DNA of 9,798 bases from NCBI GenBank assembly GCA_017457345.1, contig JAFTHR010000173.1, positions 1 to 9,798 on the forward strand, written 5' to 3'. The notes beneath the pieces were generated by a model that was given only the letters and a program-made list of their open reading frames with translations, searched no databases and was not told the DNA's origin. The first letter of the stretch is position 1, and each line of letters starts with the position of its first letter. Positions 1-6,012 of this stretch are shown here, piece after piece. The stretch is from Clostridia bacterium. GTDB taxonomy: Bacteria; Bacillota; Clostridia; Christensenellales; Borkfalkiaceae. A program made the position numbers and the translations under genes.

Positions 1-663
1 CGTGCGCTCCCTACGGCGTTCGGGATCTCTTTTGTTTGGGCGATCTTTTTGGTGATGATTGCAAAATTCTTTATCACGGGAGTGAATATCGGCGCGGGAA
101 TTCCTTGCGGTGTATTCGTACCCGTAATCGCCATAGGTGCGTGTATCGGTGCGGCGCTCAACCAAGTGTATTTATCTGTGGGTTGGATTGAAAAAGAGTA
201 CTGTGACCTAATCGTGATGATTTGTATGGCGGCGTTCTTTACCACGATTGTACGCGCGCCGCTTACGGGCATTATTATGGTGTGTGAATTCACGTGGAGT
301 TTTGCTCCGCTTTTACCCGTTGTGATCGGGGTGGCAATCGGTTACGTAATCGGCACGGTTTCCACGCACGACGGGTTGTACGAGGAATTGCTTGAAATGT
401 ACTTGCACGAATCCGGCACGCAAGAACACGCCGAAAAGGAGATGTTCTTCGTCACGGTGAAAGAGGGCTCGTTAGCAGAAAAACGGTGCGTGCGAGATAT
501 CCTTTGGCCGAACGAAGCGAAGGTGACGAAAATCGTGCGGGGCGAAGAGATTATTTTACCGGATGCCGACACGGTGTTCCACGCAGGGGATATTCTTACG
601 GTGGTATGCCGCACGGATGCGCCCCAAAAGATACGGGATGAACTTTCACACGTATTTGGGTAA
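1..663 (+). CDS. ClC-family chloride channel/antiporter with C-terminal TrkA_C domain, 3' part only
   Basis: The reading frame is open from the first base, so the start and the N-terminal half lie outside the window; about 220 residues are visible. ClC proteins are dimeric membrane Cl- channels or Cl-/H+ antiporters. The late ClC signature GIPCGVFVP (97-123) matches the GxFxP anion-binding segment of E. coli ClC. The following RAPLTGIIMVCEFT stretch matches the RAPLTGI(I/L) segment before the last helices. The Tyr of DGLYEELLE (codon 379-381) aligns with the central gating tyrosine (Tyr445 in E. coli). After the last helix, roughly the final 75 residues form a soluble tail resembling TrkA_C/RCK_C (EMFFVTVKEGS... 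ILTVVCRTD), which in related proteins binds ligands. The gating and proton glutamates are upstream, so channel versus antiporter cannot be decided. It precedes the yqf block by only 58 nt, but its function is unrelated. Family call secure; ion specificity inferred. Confidence 0.88.
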   Translation, partial: RALPTAFGISFVWAIFLVMIAKFFITGVNIGAGIPCGVFVPVIAIGACIGAALNQVYLSVGWIEKEYCDLIVMICMAAFFTTIVRAPLTGIIMVCEFTWSFAPLLPVVIGVAIGYVIGTVSTHDGLYEELLEMYLHESGTQEHAEKEMFFVTVKEGSLAEKRCVRDILWPNEAKVTKIVRGEEIILPDADTVFHAGDILTVVCRTDAPQKIRDELSHVFG

Positions 664-680
664 GTTCTAAAAACGCAAAA

Positions 681-729
681 AATCGCATAGGAATAGGGAA
701 GGACGAAAAGGCGGTTTTTCTATGCGGTT
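681..729 (+). promoter_or_regulatory. Hairpin enclosing the yqfC ribosome-binding site and start codon
   Basis: Bases 681-693 can pair with 717-729 over 13 positions, including two G-U pairs; the core CGCATAG/CTATGCG (684-690 with 720-726) is a perfect 7-bp match. The 23-nt loop (694-716) contains AAGGCGG (708-714), the best Shine-Dalgarno candidate for yqfC, 7 nt before its ATG. The ATG itself (722-724) pairs with CAT at 686-688. The ribosome site would therefore be exposed while the start codon is locked. A competing fold pairs AAAAACGC (669-676) with GCGGTTTTT (711-719). The pairing is read directly from the sequence; a regulatory role is inference. Confidence 0.4.
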
Positions 730-991
730 ATACGGTGAGATTTTTAAAACGGTAAATGCTAGCGAAGCGTTCGCTGGCGCAAGGTGCGATTTTTTTCCGT
801 GCGGCGGCGGGTATTTTCAAGGGGTGAAAACGCTTGGATATTTCTCCGCGGAGCGGGTAGTGCTCGTGTTTAAGCGTGCGGATATAGAAGTGCTTGGGCA
901 AGACCTTTCGGTGGTAAAGTACTGCGAAGGGGATCTACAACTTTCGGGGAAAATTCGCGCGGTAAGCATTATCGAGGGCTCGGAAAGATGA
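722..991 (+). CDS. yqfC: YqfC, YabP/YqfC-family sporulation protein
   Basis: This 89-residue protein fits the small YabP/YqfC family by length, by its pattern of short beta strands ending in an ISG/LSG-type turn (LQLSGKIRAVSI near the C terminus), and by its position immediately upstream of yqfD, as in Bacillus subtilis. In that species yqfC and yqfD belong to the SigE mother-cell regulon; the biochemical role of YqfC is not known. No signal peptide or membrane segment is visible, so it is probably cytoplasmic. ATG 722 is the only ATG after the in-frame stop at 668-670, and AAGGCGG at 708-714 gives 7-nt spacing. Its TGA overlaps the yqfD ATG (ATGA at 988-991), implying translational coupling. 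I could not find a convincing SigE-type promoter in the 58-nt gap after the ClC gene. Sequence similarity alone is modest; synteny carries the call. Confidence 0.8.
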   Translation: MRLYGEIFKTVNASEAFAGARCDFFPCGGGYFQGVKTLGYFSAERVVLVFKRADIEVLGQDLSVVKYCEGDLQLSGKIRAVSIIEGSER

Positions 992-1884
992 AGGAAAGTT
1001 CTCGTTATATGCGTGTGATCGCGCGTGGTTATCCGCCTGAACGGCTAGTGAATAAATTGCGCCGAAAAGGCGTTCCACTTTATAGAATACGAAAAAAAGA
1101 TAAGGACAGGGTTTCGTTTTCTATTGAGGCTAGCAAGGAACAAGAATTAAAACTTGCCTGTGCGGAAATCGGCTTTGCGTATACCGCTTTGGAGCGGTTT
1201 GACCTACGAAGGGAAGGATTAAAACGGATTCCACTATTGCTTGGCGCGGCGTTGTTTTTATTTCTCACCTGCCTTTCAAACCGATTCGTGTTCCGTATCG
1301 AAGTGTTGGGGGCAAAAGGGTTAGAAAATAAAATTCTTTCCGTATTAAACGAAAACGGCTTAAAAGAAAATAGAGCGTATGCGTTTGGGGAAGAAGAGAA
1401 AATTTCCGCAAAGGTATTAGAGATTGAAGGTGTTTCCTATTGCTCTATTCGAAAATTAGGCACGGCGGTGAAGGTGGAAGTGCAACTCTCCCCCTTTCAA
1501 AGCCCTTCTTTTCAAAGCGGGGATATGATTTGTAAAACGGGCGGGGAAATCCGCTCTATCACCGTGCTTTCGGGTACGCCACTAAAAGGTGTGGGAGAAC
1601 GCGTAGAACGCGGTGAAACGCTTGTGGCAGGCTACTTAACGGTAGAGGGAGAAGAAGAGAAGCGAATTCCCACGGGCGTGATTGCACGCGTGGTGATCGC
1701 CCGCGCGTACGAAAAGGTTTTGCAGGCGGAGAGCGAAAGCGGCGCGTTCGCCAAAGCGAAATTCGAAGCGTTCGGCGTGGCGGTTGGCGGCGTGCAAACG
1801 ATTGAGAAAAAAGAGATAATAAAAACGGATAAGGGATATTTAGTAAAAATGATTTACACAGTTGCCGAAAGTATGAACTTTTAG
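988..1884 (+). CDS. yqfD: YqfD, sporulation membrane protein (short form)
   Basis: At 298 residues this is a YqfD-family protein anchored by a single membrane segment at about residues 81-98 (IPLLLGAALFLFLTCLSN). The N-terminal cytoplasmic part carries the family look: YMRVIARGYPPERLVNKLRRKGVPLYRIRKK. The segment after the membrane helix begins FRIEVLGAKG, like the WKIDVTGAK of the Bacillus protein, and GERVERGETLVAGYL matches its EKGQLLVSG region. The Bacillus homologue is about 400 residues; here the region between the LVAG segment and the C-terminal strand (KGYLVKMIYTVAE) is much reduced, while both ends are kept. The family is needed for spore formation in B. subtilis, but its exact activity is unresolved. 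Its start overlaps yqfC by 4 nt; phoH follows after 17 nt. The frame has no interruption, so it reads as a compact natural variant rather than a broken gene. Confidence 0.85.
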   Translation: MKESSRYMRVIARGYPPERLVNKLRRKGVPLYRIRKKDKDRVSFSIEASKEQELKLACAEIGFAYTALERFDLRREGLKRIPLLLGAALFLFLTCLSNRFVFRIEVLGAKGLENKILSVLNENGLKENRAYAFGEEEKISAKVLEIEGVSYCSIRKLGTAVKVEVQLSPFQSPSFQSGDMICKTGGEIRSITVLSGTPLKGVGERVERGETLVAGYLTVEGEEEKRIPTGVIARVVIARAYEKVLQAESESGAFAKAKFEAFGVAVGGVQTIEKKEIIKTDKGYLVKMIYTVAESMNF

Positions 1885-1901
1885 CGGCGTAGGGAGGAAA
1901 A

Positions 1902-2918
1902 ATGAGGAGTAAAATCGCAGTAGAAACACAGTCGGTAGACCGTCTTTCTAGAGTGCTTGGCGCGTTCGACGAAAATCTGGATTTTATCGCTCGTGAACTA
2001 GGCGTGACGGCGTTCGTAGACGGACTGAAAATCGTTATCGAAGGGGAAGAAAAACAGGTAAAAACGGCGTTCTCCGTGTTGAACGCACTCGTGGCGCTTG
2101 CGGCGGAAACGGGGGAGATTGACAAAACGAAAACGGCGTATTGTTTAGAACTTGCCTTAGAAGATCGAGCGGAAGAAATTTTATCTATGAGTGAAGGCGT
2201 GGTAGCCGTCACCTACCGCGGGAAGCAGATCCGTTGCAAAACGGTAGGGCAAAAAGAATACGTGGAAAAAATCCGCAAAAACGCCGTGACGTTCGGCGTT
2301 GGACCTGCGGGAACGGGCAAAACCTATCTTGCCGTTTGTATGGCGGTAGCGGCGTTCAAAACCCGAAGAGTGGATAAAATTATTTTAACGCGGCCTGCCG
2401 TGGAAGCAGGGGAACATTTAGGTTTTTTGCCCGGCGATCTAGGGGCGAAAGTCGATCCGTACCTGCGCCCGTTGTACGACGCGCTCCAAGAACTTTTAGG
2501 CTTGGAAACGTACGCAAAACTTTTGGAAAAGGGCGTGGTAGAAGTTGCTCCTTTAGCCTACATGAGAGGGCGCACCCTTTCTAACGCGTTTATCATTTTA
2601 GACGAAGCGCAAAACACCACCAAAGAGCAAATGAAAATGTTCCTAACCCGTATGGGGGAAGGAAGCCAAATCGTGGTGACGGGGGACGTGACGCAAATCG
2701 ATTTGCCCGAAGGAAAAAAGAGCGGGTTAATCGATGCGGTGGAAACGCTTACCGGTGTGGAAGGTGTTGCCGTTTGTAAATTAACGGCAAAGGACGTGGT
2801 TCGTCATCCGTTGGTAATGCGCATTATTCGCGCTTATGAGAAAAAGGAACAAAACGGACAAGCAAACGAGAAAAAATCGAGCGGCATAGCCGCTCGTAAG
2901 GAGGAAACGAATGAGTGA
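1902..2918 (+). CDS. phoH: PhoH family ATPase (PhoH/YlaK-type P-loop protein)
   Basis: The protein has 338 residues with an N-terminal domain of about 110 residues followed by the PhoH P-loop NTPase core. Walker A is GPAGTGKT (134-141). Walker B is IILDEA (231-236) within FIILDEAQNTTKEQMKMFLTR. Other family hallmarks are LTRPAVEAGEHLGFLPGDL (about 162-180), VDPYLRPLYDAL, TGDVTQIDLP (about 260-269) and VRHPLV (300-305). PhoH proteins are cytoplasmic ATPases with helicase-like cores, linked by neighbourhood to RNA maturation; in many bacteria they sit beside ybeY, as here. A strong AGGGAGG at 1891-1897, 4 nt before ATG 1902, fixes the start. The last ~25 residues are a charged, low-complexity tail (EKKEQNGQANEKKSS...) beyond the usual core; its DNA contains the hairpin and Shine-Dalgarno of the next gene, which it overlaps by 8 nt. 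Family secure, cellular role inferred. Confidence 0.95.
   Translation: MRSKIAVETQSVDRLSRVLGAFDENLDFIARELGVTAFVDGLKIVIEGEEKQVKTAFSVLNALVALAAETGEIDKTKTAYCLELALEDRAEEILSMSEGVVAVTYRGKQIRCKTVGQKEYVEKIRKNAVTFGVGPAGTGKTYLAVCMAVAAFKTRRVDKIILTRPAVEAGEHLGFLPGDLGAKVDPYLRPLYDALQELLGLETYAKLLEKGVVEVAPLAYMRGRTLSNAFIILDEAQNTTKEQMKMFLTRMGEGSQIVVTGDVTQIDLPEGKKSGLIDAVETLTGVEGVAVCKLTAKDVVRHPLVMRIIRAYEKKEQNGQANEKKSSGIAARKEETNE
2878..2904 (+). promoter_or_regulatory. Hairpin followed by Shine-Dalgarno for the HD-domain gene
   Basis: CGAGCGGC (2878-2885) and GCCGCTCG (2889-2896) form a perfect 8-bp stem with a 3-nt loop, inside the final codons of phoH. One base later comes a full-consensus AAGGAGG (2898-2904), 6 nt before the ATG at 2911. 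No T tract follows, so it is not an intrinsic terminator. The stem may keep the ribosome site unpaired or mark an RNA processing point; that role is inference. Confidence 0.45.
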
Positions 2919-4413
2919 TCAAAAGCAACGGTTAAAAACGGCGTTAACTCAAAAAGACTGGGTTAGTAGCGTGCTGCTCTTTATTTTTAACGCGGTGTTG
3001 CTTTCCGGCGCTTCTATCGGGCTGATGTTCTGGGGAAATAGCGGCGTGAAAGAAAAGGGGATGGAAATGAGTGCGGGCAGTTTGTACTACGTGGTGTTTT
3101 GCGTGGTATTGTTCGTCACCATTTTGTATCTGTATTTTCTGTTCGAAAACAGAGAGATATTAAAGAGTGTAGGCAAGATATTTTTGGTCTTTTCCATTAT
3201 TTATACCTATTTATTCTCGGCGTTCGTGGTGGCGCATTATTTCAACGTGTACGCCCGCCCCGTGGTGCTTGCATCCTTGCTTGCGGTACTGCTAATAGGA
3301 AGAAAGGAAGCCATTTTCATCAACGTGGTTTGTGCCCTTTCTATGTTCACCATAGATAGTTTCTCTAAGGCCTACGAAAGTACGGAATGTTATTCGGCTC
3401 TTTTGATTTGCTTTACGGCAGGTACGCTTGCGGCGTTCGTTGGTTACGGCTTAAAAACCCGTTTGCAGGCAATGAGCGTTGGGGCAATCGTAGTTATTCC
3501 TATCGTGCTCATTATCGGGCTTTTGGAAATTTCCACGTTGTCAGAAGGCATTGGTAGCCAAGCCTTTTTTAGCCACGTGATAACGAAGATGGGCTACGGC
3601 GTTATCGGCGGGTTCTCTTCAATCGTGTTCTTCTTGGCGATTTTGCCTATCTTTGAATGGGTGTTTAATTGCGTGACGGCGTTCCGCTTGCGTGAACTCA
3701 CCAACCACGAATCGAAACTTTTAAAGAAATTGCAAGAACAAGCGCCCGGTACTTTTAACCATTGCACTACGGTGGCGCAAATTGCCGAAGCGTGCGCTTT
3801 GAATTTGGGGGAAGACGTGGCGCTTGCGCGTGCTGCGGCGTATTATCACGACGTGGGCAAATTGCATCAACCAGACTACTTTACCGAAAACCAAGGCGAC
3901 TATAACTTGCACGACGAGTTGACTCCTGAACTTTCGGCGGATATCATCCGTTCGCACACTCGCGACGGCTATCAATTAATCCGCGCAAACGGCTTACCCC
4001 GCGTGCTCGCGGATATTGCCGTGGAACATCACGGCACAATGCCCATTCGTTATTTCTACGCCAAGGCGCTTAAAATGACGGACGGCGATTTGAACATTGA
4101 AGATTTCTCCTATCCCGGGCCGAAACCCCAAACCAAAATTGCCGCGATTATCATGATTGCAGACGCTTCGGATGCAGCGGTACGCGCTTTATCGAACCAT
4201 AGCGCGGAAGCAGTGGAAAGCGTTGTTCGCGAGATTATCGAAGAGAGAATGAACCTTGATCAGTTCTCGGATTGCGACATCACGATGGCGGACTTAACGG
4301 TGATTCGCCGCACGGTGGTGAGCGCGGTGACGGGTGCAAATCATCACCGCATCAAGTACCCTTCCATCCGTTATAAAAAGACGGACGGGAAAACGACGGG
4401 AGAGAACGTATGA
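2911..4413 (+). CDS. pgpH: PgpH/YqfF-type 7TM HD phosphodiesterase lacking the extracellular HDED domain
   Basis: This 500-residue protein has a hydrophobic N-terminal half and a C-terminal HD domain. Membrane segments fall at about 19-41, 59-78, 88-110, 116-148 (one or two), 162-180, 187-208 and 225-250, consistent with the 7TM core of PgpH. The HD metal site is intact: H284 (in FNHCTT), H313-D314 (YYHDVGK), H349, H373-H374 (EHHGT) and D418 (IADASDA). PgpH proteins hydrolyse cyclic di-AMP to pApA at the inner face of the membrane, and the gene's place between phoH and ybeY is the standard one. Family members are usually about 700 residues because a ~200-250-residue extracellular 7TMR-HDED domain lies between the first and second membrane segments; here that interval is about 17 residues (42-58). 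The strong Shine-Dalgarno at 2898-2904 and the overlap with phoH argue that ATG 2911 is the real start, so this is not a mis-called truncation. Catalysis likely; the signal it senses must differ. Confidence 0.9.
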   Translation: MSDQKQRLKTALTQKDWVSSVLLFIFNAVLLSGASIGLMFWGNSGVKEKGMEMSAGSLYYVVFCVVLFVTILYLYFLFENREILKSVGKIFLVFSIIYTYLFSAFVVAHYFNVYARPVVLASLLAVLLIGRKEAIFINVVCALSMFTIDSFSKAYESTECYSALLICFTAGTLAAFVGYGLKTRLQAMSVGAIVVIPIVLIIGLLEISTLSEGIGSQAFFSHVITKMGYGVIGGFSSIVFFLAILPIFEWVFNCVTAFRLRELTNHESKLLKKLQEQAPGTFNHCTTVAQIAEACALNLGEDVALARAAAYYHDVGKLHQPDYFTENQGDYNLHDELTPELSADIIRSHTRDGYQLIRANGLPRVLADIAVEHHGTMPIRYFYAKALKMTDGDLNIEDFSYPGPKPQTKIAAIIMIADASDAAVRALSNHSAEAVESVVREIIEERMNLDQFSDCDITMADLTVIRRTVVSAVTGANHHRIKYPSIRYKKTDGKTTGENV

Positions 4414-4907
4414 GAGAGAACTTCGCGTTGCTTTGCGAGGAGGAAGAATTCTCCTTAGAAAGCGTACAAAAAATGGAGAAATCCTTACACGGGTTGGTCA
4501 AATCGGACGTTTTGCTTTGTTTTGAACTCGTGTTTGTCGGGCAGGAAGAGATTAGAAGATTAAACAAAGAAATGCGCGGAATTGACCGTGTGACGGACGT
4601 GTTGAGTTTTCCTGCGTTAGACGGAATTTTTCAAAAACCGATTCGCAAAAAAGACTTCCGCTACGAGTTAGATGAAGAAGGCAGATTGATCGTAGGATCG
4701 ATCGCCCTTTGCAAAGAGAGAGCGGCAGAACAGGCAAAGGAATACGGGCATTCGTATGAACGCGAACTCAACTACTTAATCGTGCACGGCGTGCTCCATT
4801 GTTTGGGGTACGATCACGAGGACGAAAAGGATAAAAAAGTGATGCGTGAAAAAGAAGAAGAAATCCTTTTAAAAATGGGAATCACGCGCCAAGGAGAAAA
4901 CGAATGA
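4410..4907 (+). CDS. ybeY: YbeY, rRNA maturation endoribonuclease
   Basis: The 165-residue length is normal for YbeY. The zinc-binding signature HGVLHCLGYDH occupies residues 126-136, giving the three histidine ligands H126, H130 and H136 (H-x3-H-x5-H). The other family motif, DRVTDVLSFP, is at about 59-68, and the segment LIVGSIALC (93-101) matches the strand that usually reads LGDI.I. YbeY is a cytoplasmic metal-dependent RNase involved in 16S rRNA 3'-end maturation and 70S quality control. The start overlaps the HD gene stop (ATGA at 4410-4413), with GGGAG at 4398-4402 giving 7-nt spacing. Its own stop overlaps the era start in the same way. In many Firmicutes dgkA and cdd follow ybeY; here era follows directly, and Era and YbeY are functionally linked in 30S assembly. 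No missing residues seen. Confidence 0.96.
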   Translation: MRENFALLCEEEEFSLESVQKMEKSLHGLVKSDVLLCFELVFVGQEEIRRLNKEMRGIDRVTDVLSFPALDGIFQKPIRKKDFRYELDEEGRLIVGSIALCKERAAEQAKEYGHSYERELNYLIVHGVLHCLGYDHEDEKDKKVMREKEEEILLKMGITRQGENE

Positions 4908-5797
4908 AAAGTGGATTTGTTGCCGTAATCGGCAAGGCGAACGCGGGGAAAAGCACGTTAATTAACGTGCTCGTTGGAGAAAAAGTATCGATCGTCTCCC
5001 CAAAACCGCAAACCACGCGGGATCGCATTTTAGGGGTGTTAACGGAAAAAGATTATCAAATCGTTTTCGTGGATACGCCGGGGATTTATAAAGCCCGCAA
5101 CGCCTTGACGGATATGATGATGCGCACCACCAAAAAAAGCGCTGAATCGGTCGATTTTATTTTGTACGTGTTAGACGGGCACGACGGCGTGGACGAAACA
5201 GAATTCGAAGAGATTAAAAAGTACAAAGAACTTGGAATTCCCATGGCGATTGCCTATACGAAAATCGACATTATGCCCAAGGAAAACATTCCGCTCGATA
5301 TGGCAAAGTTTTCCGATTCGGGCGTGGATTTAGACGTGTTCCCCGTGTCCGCGAGAAAGGGGCAAAACGTGAAGAATTTAAAATCGTTCTTGGTGGAAAA
5401 ATTGCCGGAAGGGGATAAAATTTTTACGCAGGATATCGTTTCGGATAAGAGCGAACGGTTTATGATTTCGGAGATTATGCGCGAAAAGATCTTGCTCAAA
5501 TTCGACCAAGAAATTCCGCACGGGATTGCTATCGTTATCAACGAATTTCGCTTAAACGAGAACGGCGTGTACGAAGTCAATTTAGATATCGTTTGCGAAA
5601 AGGCGGGGCATAAGTCCATTCTAATCGGCAAACGCGGTGCGGCGATCAAGGAAGTTTCTTCGTTTGCGCGTGCCGATATGGAAAAATTCTTGGGCAGAAA
5701 AGTGTTTTTAACGACTTACGTAAAGGTGAAAGAAGGTTGGCGAGACCGACCGAATTTATTGAAAGAATACGGATACGAAGAATACAAGGAAGATTAA
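4904..5797 (+). CDS. era: Era, ribosome-assembly GTPase
   Basis: The protein is 297 residues, the usual length. GTPase motifs appear in order: G1 GKANAGKS (10-17), the G2 region PQTTRD (35-40), G3 DTPG (57-60), G4 TKID (119-122) and G5 SARKG (149-153). The C-terminal KH RNA-binding domain contains GKRG (242-245) in its GxxG loop and ends with KVKEGWRDRP, the typical Era tail. Era binds the 3' end of 16S rRNA and acts in late 30S subunit assembly, peripherally at the membrane. The G1 loop differs slightly from the common GRPNVGKS, with Ala in place of Pro and Val, which should not affect the required G, K and S. The start overlaps ybeY by 4 nt and AAGGAG at 4891-4896 is 7 nt upstream. Codons for the G1 helix contain a perfect 20-bp DNA palindrome (4952-4971). 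Confidence 0.97.
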   Translation: MKSGFVAVIGKANAGKSTLINVLVGEKVSIVSPKPQTTRDRILGVLTEKDYQIVFVDTPGIYKARNALTDMMMRTTKKSAESVDFILYVLDGHDGVDETEFEEIKKYKELGIPMAIAYTKIDIMPKENIPLDMAKFSDSGVDLDVFPVSARKGQNVKNLKSFLVEKLPEGDKIFTQDIVSDKSERFMISEIMREKILLKFDQEIPHGIAIVINEFRLNENGVYEVNLDIVCEKAGHKSILIGKRGAAIKEVSSFARADMEKFLGRKVFLTTYVKVKEGWRDRPNLLKEYGYEEYKED

Positions 5798-5875
5798 GCG
5801 TTCACGCAAAAACGCCAAGCGCATCACCGCATAAAAACGCCGCCGTCCGCGCACACTTTTGGGTAGGAGGGGCGT
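5798..5875 (+). other. era-yqzL spacer with imperfect direct repeat
   Basis: This 78-nt gap is the longest inside the block. It contains two related units, TCACGCAAAAACGCC (5802-5816) and TCACCGCATAAAAACGCC (5824-5841), 22 nt apart at their starts. A short GCGTT/AACGC inverted pair (5798-5802 with 5811-5815) is too weak to call a terminator and lacks a T tract. I see no promoter of vegetative type. It ends in the strong ribosome site of the next gene. Confidence 0.35.
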
Positions 5876-5983
5876 ATGAAACGGGAAGAAGAAAACGGTG
5901 CGGCGAATCTTGCTTGGGAAATGTTTGAAAAGACGGGTAGCATCAGTTATTATATGCTATACCATCAGTTGCGAAAGAAGTAA
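5876..5983 (+). CDS. yqzL: YqzL-like microprotein between era and recO
   Basis: A 35-residue open frame starts with ATG 5876, preceded by a perfect AGGAGG (5865-5870) at 5-nt spacing, and ends at TAA 5981-5983. The core reads AWEMFEKTGSISYYMLYHQL, which matches the small YqzL family (pattern: Trp, then a short helix, F..TG.+..Y+L+..+). YqzL in Bacillus and many Clostridia is encoded at exactly this place, between era and recO. Its function is unknown. The N-terminal eight residues (MKREEENG) are charged and variable. It has no signal peptide or membrane segment. recO starts 29 nt downstream, so it is almost certainly co-transcribed. The combination of a strong ribosome site, the motif and synteny makes this a real gene despite its size; it is easily missed by length cutoffs. 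Confidence 0.82.
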   Translation: MKREEENGAANLAWEMFEKTGSISYYMLYHQLRKK

Positions 5984-6012
5984 ACCCGAAAGGGAAAAAC
6001 AAAGGAACGGCT

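Noticed and set aside
2119..2144. TTGACA inside phoH as an internal promoter
   Set aside because: The nearest -10-like TATTGT is only 14 bp away, and the 17-bp position reads TGTTTA; likely chance.
1559..2212. Minus-strand open frame of 217 codons spanning the yqfD-phoH junction
   Set aside because: It overlaps two well-supported genes, and its Ser-rich translation has no motif.
5985..5994. CCC-GAAA-GGG mini-hairpin between yqzL and recO
   Set aside because: Only three base pairs with no T tract; too small to call a regulatory element or terminator.
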